Shown in pieces: positions 42,269-52,926 of a stretch of DNA of 64,000 nucleotides. The position numbers and the translations under genes were made by a program. Every line of letters begins with the position of its first letter. Position 1 is the first letter of the stretch. The DNA is taken from positions 2,103,001 through 2,167,000 of the forward strand of contig NZ_CP084541.1 in NCBI RefSeq assembly GCF_020410765.1, given 5' to 3'. The notes under the pieces were generated by a model, which did not search any database, had not been told where the DNA came from, and saw only the letters and a list, made by a program, of their open reading frames with translations. The stretch is from Streptomyces marincola (GTDB lineage: Bacteria; Actinomycetota; Actinomycetes; Streptomycetales; Streptomycetaceae).

Positions 42269-43300
42269 TCACCGCCGTGGCTGCGCGTCCAGCACCTGCT
42301 GGAGTGCCTCGAACTCCTCGACGCACTTGCCGGAGCCGAGGGCCACCGAGTCGAGCGGGTCCTCGGCGATGTGGATCGGCATGCCCGTCTCCTTGCGCAA
42401 CCGCTCGTCGAGGCCGCGCAGCAGGGCGCCGCCGCCGGTGAGCACGATGCCGCGGTCCATGATGTCACCCGACAGTTCCGGCGGGCACTTGTCCAGCGTG
42501 GTCTTGACGGCGTCCACGATGGCGTTGACCGGCTCCTCCATGGCCTTGCGCACTTCGGCGGCGGAGATGACCACGGTCTTCGGCAGGCCGCTGACCAGGT
42601 CGCGTCCGCGGATCTCCGTGTGCTCGTCCTGCTCCATGTCGTGCGCGGAACCGATGGTGATCTTGATGCTCTCGGCGGTCCGCTCCCCGAGGAGCAGGCT
42701 GTACTCCTTCTTGATGTGCTGGATGATCGCGTTGTCCAGCTCGTCGCCGGCCACGCGGATCGACTGCGCGGTCACGATCCCGCCCAGCGAGATGACCGCG
42801 ACCTCCGTGGTGCCGCCGCCGATGTCCACCACCATGTTGCCGGTCGCCTCGTGCACCGGCAGGCCGGAGCCGATCGCCGCCGCCATGGGCTCCTCGATGA
42901 TGTGCACCTGCCGGGCGCCGGCCTGCGTCGACGCCTCGATCACGGCCCTGCGCTCCACCCCGGTGATGCCGGACGGCACGCAGACCACGACCCGCGGCCT
43001 GGCCAGGTAGCGGCGCTTGTGGATTTTCAGAATGAAGTAGCGGAGCATCCGCTCGGTGATCTCGAAGTCGGCGATGACGCCGTCCTTCAGGGGGCGGACC
43101 GCGACGATGTTGCCCGGGGTCCGGCCGATCATCTTCTTCGCCTCGGCGCCGACCGCGAGAATGCCACCCGTGTTGGTGTTGATGGCGACGACAGACGGCT
43201 CGTTGAGGACAATCCCGCGACCTCTGACGTACACCAGCGTGTTGGCCGTCCCGAGGTCGACTGCCATGTCACGTCCGATGAACGACATATTGTTCGCCAT
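42269..43300 (-). CDS. mreB: Actin-like protein MreB
   Basis: 343 aa. Actin-fold motifs: phosphate-1 DLGTANTLVYV, phosphate-2 VVDIGGGTTEVAV, adenosine GIVLTGGGALL, and the segment EEPMAAAIGSGLP. ATG 43300 (MANN) is used; ATG 43288 (SFIGRDMAVDLG) is an equally good start and matches many homologues. First of the mre operon. Confidence 0.97.
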   Translation of the reverse strand: MANNMSFIGRDMAVDLGTANTLVYVRGRGIVLNEPSVVAINTNTGGILAVGAEAKKMIGRTPGNIVAVRPLKDGVIADFEITERMLRYFILKIHKRRYLARPRVVVCVPSGITGVERRAVIEASTQAGARQVHIIEEPMAAAIGSGLPVHEATGNMVVDIGGGTTEVAVISLGGIVTAQSIRVAGDELDNAIIQHIKKEYSLLLGERTAESIKITIGSAHDMEQDEHTEIRGRDLVSGLPKTVVISAAEVRKAMEEPVNAIVDAVKTTLDKCPPELSGDIMDRGIVLTGGGALLRGLDERLRKETGMPIHIAEDPLDSVALGSGKCVEEFEALQQVLDAQPRR

Positions 43301-43623
43301 AGGGATACATCTGGCCTTCCAGCTGGAGCGATTTGTGCAGGGAGGTCGGCGTGGAGTGCGATGAACGATGCGCCTGTCGGGCGATCCCCTTCAGTGCGGG
43401 GAAAGCGGCGGCGAAGCCATCGTATCCACGGCCGGTCGAACACGGAGCGCCGGAGCGCCGGTTTCGCCATTGTCGGCGGAACGTGTCCCACCCTCCATCA
43501 TGGTGACGGCGTGTTCGGGGGACGGGTTCCCCCGTTCGACTGTACCGAGCACCATGGAAGACTGCATTCAGGCGAACATCGCAGGTCGCGCGGTGTGCTG
43601 CCACCGAGGGCGGCGAAGAGTGC
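43301..43623. other. 323-bp intergenic region upstream of mreB
   Basis: It should contain the mreB promoter on the minus strand; TACAGT on that strand near 43540 is a possible -10, with only a poor -35. A small GC hairpin (CGGGGG/CCCCCG, about 43515-43535) is present. No gene is supported. Confidence 0.4.
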
Positions 43624-44037
43624 TCAGACGAGGCCCGGGAAAAAGATCTTCAGTTCGCGGTCCGCCGACTCCTCGGAGTCCGAGGCGTGAATGAGATTCT
43701 CCCGCACGATGGTGCCGAAGTCGCCCCGAATCGAGCCCGGCGCGGCGGCGATCGGGTCGGTCGGCCCCGCCAGGGCCCGCAGGCCCTCGATGACGCGTTC
43801 GCCCTCGACCACGAGCGCCACGCTGGGGCCCGAGGCCATGAAGTCGAGCAGCGGCTCGTAGAACGGCCGGCCCACGTGCTCCGCGTAGTGCGTCTCCAGC
43901 GTGGCGCGGTCCAGGGTGCGCAGCTCCATCGCGACGATGCGCCAGCCGGCCTTGCGCTCGACGCGGCCGACGATCTCGCCGATCAGGCCCCGGGCCACCG
44001 CGTCGGGCTTGAGGAGGACAAGGGTGCGCTGGCTCAT
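43624..44037 (-). CDS. ndk: Nucleoside diphosphate kinase
   Basis: 137 aa from ATG 44037 with AGGAG upstream. TLVLLKPDAVARGLIGEIV and the active-site motif NLIHASDSEESA (phosphorylated His117) are canonical. It transfers phosphate from NTP to NDP, balancing nucleotide pools. Normal length. Next upstream is the DUF4233 gene. Confidence 0.98.
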   Translation of the reverse strand: MSQRTLVLLKPDAVARGLIGEIVGRVERKAGWRIVAMELRTLDRATLETHYAEHVGRPFYEPLLDFMASGPSVALVVEGERVIEGLRALAGPTDPIAAAPGSIRGDFGTIVRENLIHASDSEESADRELKIFFPGLV

Positions 44038-44186
44038 GTCGGGCGGCTCCTGGAAGAAGGCGGGCGAACGGCGGCCGGGATGACGGCCGGCCGGGGCCAG
44101 CAAGAGATTACCTGGCGCCCGACGTTCACGGGACGGCGGTCCCCGGCCGGGGCGCGGGCGCGCCGCCCCCCGGCCGGCGGCGCGCG

Positions 44187-44516
44187 TCAGGCGGCGGCGC
44201 GCGCGGCCTTGAGCCGGTCCACGATGCGGCCGTAGTGGACCGAGGCCCACCACAGGCCGGCGAACGCGGCGCCGAGCAGGAACATGGCGGGCAGCACGAA
44301 CCCCGAGGCGATCAGCGCGGCCTGGAGCGCCCAGCCGAGCCGCACGGCGCCCGGCCGGCCGAGCATGCCGCACAGCACCAGGCACAGCACCATGGCCGTG
44401 CCGCTGACGGCCCACAGGGTGCCCGCGGGCACCTCGGAGAGCCGGGAGGCCACGAGGGCGGCGAGCCCGATCACGATGAACTCGCCGACGAGCGTGCCGG
44501 CGCAGAGCGTACGCAT
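44187..44516 (-). CDS. DUF4233 small membrane protein
   Basis: 109 aa with four hydrophobic helices (FIVIGLAALVASRL, WAVSGTAMVLCLVLCGML, LQAALIASGFVLPAMFLLGA). DUF4233 genes regularly sit between folC and ndk in actinobacteria; function unknown. ATG 44516 overlaps the folC stop by one base (TGATG). Confidence 0.92.
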   Translation of the reverse strand: MRTLCAGTLVGEFIVIGLAALVASRLSEVPAGTLWAVSGTAMVLCLVLCGMLGRPGAVRLGWALQAALIASGFVLPAMFLLGAAFAGLWWASVHYGRIVDRLKAARAAA

Positions 44517-46048
44517 CAGCGGGACCCCCCGAGCAGCAGCCGGGCTTCCCCCGCGGTGATCACCGAGCCGGTGACGAGCACCCCGGCCCCCGCGTACTCA
44601 TGCTCCTCCTCGGCGAGCGTGATGGCCGCGTCGATCGCCTCGTCGAGCCGCGGCTCGACGACGACCCGGTCCTCGCCGAACACCTCGACCGCGAGGGCCG
44701 CGAGCCGGTCGGCGTCCAGCGCGCGGTGGCTCGCGTTCTGCGTGACGACGACCTCGGTGAGCAGCGGCTCGAACGCTTCGAGCAGTCCGCGCGCGTCCTT
44801 GCCCTCGCTCGTGCCGATCACGCCGATCAGGCGGCTGAAGCCGAACGCCTCGGTGACCGCCGCGGCGGTGGCCTGCGCGCCGGCCGGGTTGTGGGCGGCG
44901 TCCAGCAGCACCGTGGGGCTGCGGCGCACCACTTCGAGCCGCCCCGGCGAGGTCACGGAGGCGAACGCGGTCCGCACCACGTCGGGGTCGAGCGTGCGCG
45001 TGCCGGCCCCCTCGCCCGGCCCCGCGCCGACGCCGAAGAACGCCTCGACCGCCGCGAGCGCGACGACGGCGTTGTGCGCCATGTGCTCGCCGTAGAGCGG
45101 CAGGAAGACGTCCGGGTACTCGCCGCCGAGCCCGCGCAGCGTGAGCAGCTGTCCGCCGACGGCCATCTCCCGCGACAGCACGCCGAACTCGATGCCCTCC
45201 CTGGCCACCGTGGCGTCGACCTCGGCGGCCCGGCGCAGCAGCACGGCCGCCGCGTCCACCGGCTGCTGGGCGAGCACGACGCGGGCGTCCGCCTTGACGA
45301 TGCCCGACTTCTCGCCGGCGATCTGCTCCGGGGTGTCCCCGAGCCGGTCGGTGTGGTCGAGGCTGATGGGGGTGACGACGGCGACCTGGCCGTCGACGAC
45401 GTTCGTGGCGTCCCACGTGCCGCCCATGCCGACCTCGACGATCGCGACATCGACCGGCGCGTCCGCGAACGTCGCGAACGCCATGCCGGTGAGCACCTCG
45501 AAGAACGACAGCCGGTAGTCCTGCCGCGCGTCGACCAGCTCGACGAACGGCTCGATGTCCCGGTAGGCGGCGACGAACCGGTCGGCCGGCAGCGGCGCGC
45601 CGTCCAGGCTGATCCGTTCGGTGATCGACTGGACGTGCGGGCTGCTGTAGCGGCCGGTGCGCAGCTCGAACGCGGTCAGCAGCGCCTCGATCATGCGCGC
45701 GGTGCTGGTCTTGCCGTTCGTGCCGGTGATGTGGATGGACGGGTAGGCGCGCTGCGGCTCGCCGAGCACGTCCATCAGGGCGCCGATGCGCACCACCGAC
45801 GGGTCGAGCTTGGTCTCGGGCCAGCGCGTGGACAGCTCCGCCTCCACCTCGCGCAGCGCCCGGTCGGTCTCCGGGTCGGCGGGGCGGGTCGGCAGGTCCG
45901 CGTCGCGCGCCGGTCCCGCCTGGGTGCGCAGGGTGCGGCTCCCGGCCTCGATGACCGCCAGGTCGGGGTCGCGGTCGCTCTCGGCGGCCACGATGTCCTC
46001 GAAGGGGTCGCCGGGCTCGGGCGCGTCCTGGGCTGGTGTGTCACTCAC
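44516..46048 (-). CDS. folC: Folylpolyglutamate synthase / dihydrofolate synthase
   Basis: 510 aa. Mur-ligase-fold ATP site HITGTNGKTSTARMIEAL (near residue 105), YSSPHVQSITERI, VGMGGTWDATNV and C-terminal LDAAHNPAGAQA. It adds glutamate to folates. The first ~75 residues are acidic and probably disordered. GTG 46048. It sits 29 bp after valS and is coupled to DUF4233. Confidence 0.96.
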   Translation of the reverse strand: MSDTPAQDAPEPGDPFEDIVAAESDRDPDLAVIEAGSRTLRTQAGPARDADLPTRPADPETDRALREVEAELSTRWPETKLDPSVVRIGALMDVLGEPQRAYPSIHITGTNGKTSTARMIEALLTAFELRTGRYSSPHVQSITERISLDGAPLPADRFVAAYRDIEPFVELVDARQDYRLSFFEVLTGMAFATFADAPVDVAIVEVGMGGTWDATNVVDGQVAVVTPISLDHTDRLGDTPEQIAGEKSGIVKADARVVLAQQPVDAAAVLLRRAAEVDATVAREGIEFGVLSREMAVGGQLLTLRGLGGEYPDVFLPLYGEHMAHNAVVALAAVEAFFGVGAGPGEGAGTRTLDPDVVRTAFASVTSPGRLEVVRRSPTVLLDAAHNPAGAQATAAAVTEAFGFSRLIGVIGTSEGKDARGLLEAFEPLLTEVVVTQNASHRALDADRLAALAVEVFGEDRVVVEPRLDEAIDAAITLAEEEHEYAGAGVLVTGSVITAGEARLLLGGSR

Positions 46049-46077
46049 ACGGCCAGTCTACGGACGCGCCCGGCGCC

Positions 46078-48705
46078 TCACGGCAGCCGGGAGAGCTGCG
46101 TGCGGATGCGCTCGATGTCGGCGCGCGCGGTCTCCTGGCGGGTGCGGATCTTCTCGACCACGGGCTCGGGCGCCTTGGCGAGGAAGCTCTCGTTGCCGAG
46201 CTTGGCCGTGGTCTGCGCCAGCTCCTTCTCGGCGGCTGCCAGGTCCTTCGCGAGCCGCTTGCGCTCGGCCGCCACGTCGATGGCGCCCGACAGGTCGAGC
46301 GCGACCGTGGCGCCCGCGACGGGCAGGGTCGCGGTGGGCTTGAAGTCGGGGCCGGCCGGCTGGAGCCGCAGCAGCGCGCGGATGGCGTCCTCGTGCGCGC
46401 CCAGCGGGGTGCCCGCCAGGTCGAGGACGGCCGGCACGCGCTGGCCGGGCTGGAGGCCCTGGTCCGCGCGGAACCTGCGGACCTCCGTGACCAGTTGCCG
46501 CAGCGCGTCGATCTCGCGCTCGGCGGCCCGGTCGCGGAACCCGGAGTCGGCCGGCCAGTCGGCGATGACCACGGACTCGCCGCCGGTGAGGGTCGTCCAC
46601 AGCTCCTCGGTGACGAACGGCGTCACCGGGTGCAGCAGGCGCAGCGTGACGTCGAGGACCTCGCCGAGGACGCGCCGCGAGACCTCGGCGGGCCGGCCGC
46701 CGGCGAGGAACGTCGTCTTGCTCAGCTCGACGTACCAGTCGAACACCTCGTCCCACGCGAAGTGGAACAGGGCGTCGCTGAGCTTGGCGAACTGGTAGTC
46801 GTCGTAGTAGGCGTCGACCTCCGCGACGGTCGCGCCGAGCCGGGAGAGGATCCACCGGTCGGCCGCGGACATCTCCTCGGGGGCGGGCAGCGGCCCTTGT
46901 GTGGTGGCGCCGTTGAGCAGGGCGAACCGGGTGGCGTTCCACACCTTGTTCGCGAAGTTCCGCGAGGCCTGCACCCAGTCCTCGCCGACGGGGACGTCCA
47001 CCCCGGGGTTGGCGCCGCGGGCGAGCGTGAAGCGGACGGCGTCCGAGCCGTAGGCGTCCATCCACTCCAGCGGGTTGATCACGTTGCCGAACGATCGCGA
47101 CATCTTCTTGCCGAACTGGTCACGGACCATGCCGTGCAGCGCGATCGTGCGGAACGGCGGGACGCCGTCCATCGCGTAGATGCCGAACATCATCATCCTG
47201 GCGACCCAGAAGAAGAGGATGTCGTAGCCGGTGACGAGGACCGAGTTCGGATAGAACTTCTCCAGGCTCGGGGTGCGCTCGGGCCAGCCCAGCGTGGAGA
47301 ACGGCCACAGGCCGGAGGAGAACCACGTGTCGAGCACGTCGGTGTCCTGGTGCCAGCCGGGTCCCGAGGGCGGCTCCTCGTCCGGGCCGACGCAGCGCAC
47401 CTCGCCGTCGGGGCCGTACCACACGGGGATGCGGTGGCCCCACCACAACTGCCGCGAGATGCACCAGTCGTGCAGGTTGTCCACCCATTCGAAGTACCGG
47501 GAGGACATCTCCTTGGGGTGAATGGCCACCCGGCCGTCGCGGACGGCGTCGCCCGCGGCCTTGGCCAGCGGGCCGACCTTCACCCACCACTGCATCGAGA
47601 GCCGCGGCTCGATGGTGGTCTGGCAGCGCGAGCAGTGGCCGACGGAGTGCTGGTAGGGGCGCTTCTCGGCGACGACGCGCCCCTCGGCGCGCAGCGCGGC
47701 GACGACCGCGGACCTGGCTTCGAGCCGGTCGAGGTCCTGGAACGGCCCAGGCGCGGTGATGACGCCCCGCTCGTCCATGATCGTCAGCTGCGGCAGGCCG
47801 TGCCTGCGGCCGATCTCGAAGTCGTTGGGGTCGTGGGCCGGGGTCACCTTGACCGCGCCGGTCCCGAACTCGGGGTCGACGTGCGCGTCGGCCACCACGG
47901 GGATCGAGCGGTCGGTCAGGGGCAGGTCGATCATGCGGCCGACGAGGTGCGCGTACCGCTCGTCGTCCGGGTGGACGGCGACGGCGGTGTCCCCGAGCAT
48001 CGTCTCTGCGCGCGTGGTCGCGACGACGACCGAGTCCTCGCCCTCGCCGTAGCGGATGGAGACCAGCTCGCCGTCGTCCTCCTGGTAGGCCACCTCGATG
48101 TCGGAGATGGCGGTCAGGCAGCGCGGGCACCAGTTGATGATGCGCTCGGCGCGGTAGATCAGCTCGTCGTCGTACAGCCGCTTGAAGATGGTCTGGACCG
48201 CGCGGGACAGCCCCTCGTCCATCGTGAACCGGTCCCGCGACCAGTCCACGCCGTCGCCCAGGCGCCGCATCTGGCCCTGGATCTGCCCGCCCGACTCGGC
48301 CTTCCAGCGCCAGACGCGCTCGACGAACGCCTCCCGGCCCAGGTCGTGCCGCGAGCTGCCCTCGGCGGCGAGCTGCCGCTCCACCGCGTTCTGCGTGGCG
48401 ATGCCCGCGTGGTCCATGCCGGGCTGCCACAGGGTCTCGAAGCCCTGCATGCGCTTGCGGCGCGTGAGCGCGTCGATCAGCGTGTGCTCGAAGGCGTGGC
48501 CGATGTGGAGGCTGCCGTAGACGTTCGGCGGCGGGATGACGATGGTGTACGGCTCCTTGCCGCTCTCGGCGTCCGCCGCGAAGTACCCGCGCTCGACCCA
48601 GCGTTCGTACAGCTTTTCCTCTACCTCGGCCGGCGTGTACTGCGTCGGCAGATCGGCGGGGGCGCTGCGGGGCCCGCTGGCGGGCGGCTGGGTGTTCTCG
48701 GTCAC
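46078..48705 (-). CDS. valS: Valyl-tRNA synthetase
   Basis: 875 aa class I enzyme. HIGH motif in PPPNVYGSLHIGHAFEHT (near residue 50), KMSKS motif as KKMSRSFGN (near 533), a large editing domain between (DERYAHLVGRM, VTPAHDPNDFEIGRRH), and a C-terminal coiled coil (AAERKRLAKDLAAAEKEL) typical of ValS. GTG 48705. Divergent from the proline-rich membrane protein. Confidence 0.98.
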   Translation of the reverse strand: MTENTQPPASGPRSAPADLPTQYTPAEVEEKLYERWVERGYFAADAESGKEPYTIVIPPPNVYGSLHIGHAFEHTLIDALTRRKRMQGFETLWQPGMDHAGIATQNAVERQLAAEGSSRHDLGREAFVERVWRWKAESGGQIQGQMRRLGDGVDWSRDRFTMDEGLSRAVQTIFKRLYDDELIYRAERIINWCPRCLTAISDIEVAYQEDDGELVSIRYGEGEDSVVVATTRAETMLGDTAVAVHPDDERYAHLVGRMIDLPLTDRSIPVVADAHVDPEFGTGAVKVTPAHDPNDFEIGRRHGLPQLTIMDERGVITAPGPFQDLDRLEARSAVVAALRAEGRVVAEKRPYQHSVGHCSRCQTTIEPRLSMQWWVKVGPLAKAAGDAVRDGRVAIHPKEMSSRYFEWVDNLHDWCISRQLWWGHRIPVWYGPDGEVRCVGPDEEPPSGPGWHQDTDVLDTWFSSGLWPFSTLGWPERTPSLEKFYPNSVLVTGYDILFFWVARMMMFGIYAMDGVPPFRTIALHGMVRDQFGKKMSRSFGNVINPLEWMDAYGSDAVRFTLARGANPGVDVPVGEDWVQASRNFANKVWNATRFALLNGATTQGPLPAPEEMSAADRWILSRLGATVAEVDAYYDDYQFAKLSDALFHFAWDEVFDWYVELSKTTFLAGGRPAEVSRRVLGEVLDVTLRLLHPVTPFVTEELWTTLTGGESVVIADWPADSGFRDRAAEREIDALRQLVTEVRRFRADQGLQPGQRVPAVLDLAGTPLGAHEDAIRALLRLQPAGPDFKPTATLPVAGATVALDLSGAIDVAAERKRLAKDLAAAEKELAQTTAKLGNESFLAKAPEPVVEKIRTRQETARADIERIRTQLSRLP

Positions 48706-48945
48706 GCGTCAAGTCTATGAGGAGCCGGGCGCCGAACTCGAATCGGTGGGCGCCCCGCGGCAAGGGGGCGGCGGGCGTGCGGCGAACGGGCGCGTGCCGG
48801 TGGGCCGTTGAGCGGGAACGGCCGGCCGGTGGGGCTTCGGGAGCCGGGGCCTTGAATGTACAGAAAGGCATCTCGTCAGACAGGATGTGCGCAGCTACCA
48901 CAGACGTATCGGCTCGCAGCAGACCGCTGCTGAGGGGAACGCGCC

Positions 48946-49947
48946 ATGAGTGACAACCACCCGGGACCGTACGGACAGCAGCCCGGGCCGCCGCCCGGGC
49001 AGCCGGGCCCCTACGGAGCGCAGCCGCCCCAGGGCCCGCCCCCCGGTGGCGGGCCCTACGGCCCCGGCGGCGTCCCCGGCGGGCCGCCGCCCGGCGGCGG
49101 ATACGGCTACCCGCAGCAGCCGGGCCAGCCCCCGCAGCCGCCGGCCGGCGCGTACGGCTACCCCCAGCAGCCGGGTCAGCAGCCCGGGGGCTACCCGGGC
49201 CAGCCGCCCTACGGCCCCCCGCAGCCCGGCGGCAAGCCGAAGAACAAGACGGCGCTGATCGCCGTCGCGGTCGTCGCGGGCCTCGCGGTCATCGGCGGTG
49301 GCGCGTTCTTCCTGCTGGGCGACGACGGCGGGGGCGCCCCGACCGACGACGGCACGTCCTACACGCTGAGCCTGCCGGAGACCAGCGGCGAGTTCCAGCG
49401 CGCGCCCGACGAGCGGGGCTCGGCCATGCTCACCGAGGAGGAGCAGGCCGAACTCGGCCTCTCCGGCATGGAGAGCGAGACCGGCGCCTACACCTCGTTC
49501 GACCCCGAGAGCGCGACCCCGCCGCCCGGCGGCGTGGCGGCCATCGTGGGCGGCATGTGGGGGGAGATCGAGGACCCGGAGGCGGGAATCGACGCGATGT
49601 TCGCGCTGACCGCCGACCAGGCTTCCGAGACCACCGAGGGCGAGCTGATCGGCAGCCCGAGCGACTTCAGCGACGACCAGGCGTACGTCAAGTGCCAGGC
49701 CGCCCGGGGCCTGGGGGTCGAAGCCGAACTGGGCTACGAGGCCGAGGCCGCGCTGTGCGTGTGGACCGACTACAGCACGATGGGCCTCGTGGTCCTCACG
49801 CCCACCCCCGAGCTGCCGGCCGACTTCGACCCCAACGCGGACGAGATGCCCGAGCTGGCCGCGCCCGAGCCCATCGCCCTCGACGAGGCCGCGGAGATCA
49901 CCAAGCAGTTCCGCGCGGACTCCGTGGTCGAGGCCGGCGCCGAGTAG
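48946..49947 (+). CDS. Proline/glycine-rich single-pass membrane protein
   Basis: 333 aa. The cytosolic N-terminal ~100 residues are Pro/Gly/Tyr/Gln repeats (PQQPGQ and GPYG units). One membrane helix follows (ALIAVAVVAGLAVIGGGAFF, ~105-125), then an extracellular acidic domain with two cysteines (VKCQAARG, AALCVWTDY) that could form a disulfide. This architecture is common in Streptomyces membrane proteins of unknown function. ATG 48946 with GAGGGG upstream. Divergent from valS and convergent with clpX. Confidence 0.88.
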   Translation: MSDNHPGPYGQQPGPPPGQPGPYGAQPPQGPPPGGGPYGPGGVPGGPPPGGGYGYPQQPGQPPQPPAGAYGYPQQPGQQPGGYPGQPPYGPPQPGGKPKNKTALIAVAVVAGLAVIGGGAFFLLGDDGGGAPTDDGTSYTLSLPETSGEFQRAPDERGSAMLTEEEQAELGLSGMESETGAYTSFDPESATPPPGGVAAIVGGMWGEIEDPEAGIDAMFALTADQASETTEGELIGSPSDFSDDQAYVKCQAARGLGVEAELGYEAEAALCVWTDYSTMGLVVLTPTPELPADFDPNADEMPELAAPEPIALDEAAEITKQFRADSVVEAGAE

Positions 49948-49974
49948 CCCCGCCCGCAGGACACGGCCGAGGGG

Positions 49975-51273
<1,299 letters not shown>

Positions 51274-51463
51274 GAGGTGCTTCCCCTTCGCCTGCGCACC
51301 GCCGGGGAGACGGTGCACTCATGCTTTCTGAAGACGACGGTACCGTGTCGCCGCGGCGGAATGGGCCCCCCTTGACGGGAATCCCCCTCCGCGGGGCCTT
51401 CCCGTCAAAAGGGGGTGGCCGGTCGTCCTCTTGCGTTGTCCTGTCAGTGGTGCCGGTGACGGC

Positions 51464-52114
51464 TCAGACGGCCGTCGATGTGCGCGTGGTCACGATCTGG
51501 TCGATCAGGCCGTACTCCACGGATTCCTCAGCGGTGAGGATCTTGTCGCGCTCGATGTCGTCGCGGACCCGCTCGATCGGCTGGGTGGAGTGCTTGGCCA
51601 GCATCTCCTCCAGCTGCGTGCGCATCCGCTGGACCTCGCGCGCGGCGATCTCCAGGTCGGAGACCTGCCCGCGGCCGGTCTCCGAGTACGGCTGGTGGAT
51701 CAGCACCCGCGCGTTCGGCAGCGCCATGCGCTTGCCGCGGGTGCCGGCCGCGAGCAGCACGGCCGCGGCGGAGGCCGCCTGGCCCATGCAGACCGTCTGG
51801 ATGTCCGGCTTCACGAACTCCATCGTGTCGTAGATCGCGGTGAGCGCCGTGAACGAACCGCCGGGGCTGTTGATGTAGATCTGGATGTCGCGGTCCGGGT
51901 CCATCGACTCCAGGCACAGCAGCTGCGCCATCACGTCGTTGGCGGAGGCGTCGTCGATCTGCACGCCGAGGAAGATCACCCGCTCCTCGAACAGCTTGGC
52001 GTACGGGTCGTACTCGCGGACGCCCTGCGAGGTGCGCTCGACGAACCGCGGGATGACGTAACGGGACTCGGCCGGGAGCTTGTCGTAGAGGCCGGAGCCG
52101 GGGAAGGAGTTCAT
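51464..52114 (-). CDS. clpP2: ATP-dependent Clp protease proteolytic subunit ClpP2
   Basis: 216 aa. Catalytic triad: serine in MGQAASAAAVLL, histidine in VLIHQPYSE, aspartate in ERDKILTAEE; DIQIYINSPGGS is the substrate-strand motif. ATG 52114. It forms a mixed tetradecamer with ClpP1 in actinobacteria. It lies 62 bp after clpP1. Confidence 0.97.
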   Translation of the reverse strand: MNSFPGSGLYDKLPAESRYVIPRFVERTSQGVREYDPYAKLFEERVIFLGVQIDDASANDVMAQLLCLESMDPDRDIQIYINSPGGSFTALTAIYDTMEFVKPDIQTVCMGQAASAAAVLLAAGTRGKRMALPNARVLIHQPYSETGRGQVSDLEIAAREVQRMRTQLEEMLAKHSTQPIERVRDDIERDKILTAEESVEYGLIDQIVTTRTSTAV

Positions 52115-52176
52115 CGGTTGTGTACCGCCTTGGTCGTTGGCTTTCGATCGGGGGCTTCGGGCTCGGCAGGGCGGGC

Positions 52177-52791
52177 TCAGGCGCCCGTGCCACCGCCGCC
52201 CGCGATGTCCCCCGCGCCGGTGATGACCTGGTCGATCAGGCCGTAGTCCCGGGCCTCCTCGACGGTGAACCAGCGGTCCCGGTCGGCGTCCCGCTCCCAC
52301 TGCTCGATGCTCACGCCCGCGTGCTCGGCGGAAAGCTTGGCCATCTTGGCCTTGGTGCGCAGCAGCTGCTCCGCGTGGATCTTGATGTCCGAGGCGGAGC
52401 CGGCCAGTCCCGCGGACGGCTGGTGGATCAGGATGTCGGCGTTCGGCAGCGCGTAGCGCTTGCCGGGGGCGCCGGCCGTCAGCAGGAACTGGCCCATCGA
52501 GGCGGCCAGGCCCATGGCGATGGTCACCACGTCGTTCTTGATGAACTGCATGGTGTCGTAGATCGCCATGCCGGCCTGGATGGACCCGCCCGGGCTGTTG
52601 ATGTAGAGGAAGATGTCCTTGTCCGGATCGGCCGCGAGGAGCAGCAGCTGCGCGGTGATCCGGTTGGCGATGTCATCGTCGACCGGCTGTCCCAGGAAGA
52701 TGATCCGCTCGTCGAGCAGCCGGTTGTAAACCTGATCGCCGAGGCTGCCGTTCTTCGGCTCCGCCATGGCGGAGGGCGTCAAGAGCGTCAC
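52177..52791 (-). CDS. clpP1: ATP-dependent Clp protease proteolytic subunit ClpP1
   Basis: 204 aa. Triad: serine in MGLAASMGQFLL, histidine in ILIHQPSAG, aspartate in DADRDRWFTVEEA. GTG 52791 (TLLTPSA) is preferred over ATG 52767 because Streptomyces ClpP1 proteins start with a similar stretch and GGTGG lies upstream. First gene of clpP1-clpP2; a ClgR-like site lies upstream. Confidence 0.97.
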   Translation of the reverse strand: MTLLTPSAMAEPKNGSLGDQVYNRLLDERIIFLGQPVDDDIANRITAQLLLLAADPDKDIFLYINSPGGSIQAGMAIYDTMQFIKNDVVTIAMGLAASMGQFLLTAGAPGKRYALPNADILIHQPSAGLAGSASDIKIHAEQLLRTKAKMAKLSAEHAGVSIEQWERDADRDRWFTVEEARDYGLIDQVITGAGDIAGGGGTGA

Positions 52792-52908
52792 GTATCCACC
52801 TGCTCATTCTCGGACGGCCACGCGTACGCCCGGCCGTCGCTCGACATCTGCGTTGTCCTTACGGACCCTAACGCGCTGTTGCGACCGACCCATCCCGACC
52901 AGGGAACT

Positions 52909-52925
52909 GTTCGCTGTGAGCGCAG
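52909..52925 (-). promoter_or_regulatory. ClgR-box-like site upstream of clpP1
   Basis: GTTCGC (52909-52914), 5 bp, GCGCAG (52920-52925): an imperfect version of GTTCGC-N5-GCGAAC. It lies about 40 bp upstream of TAGGGT, a -10-like element read on the minus strand (52865-52870). ClgR is the known activator of clpP1P2 in Streptomyces. The match is partial. Confidence 0.45.
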
Positions 52926-52926
52926 G

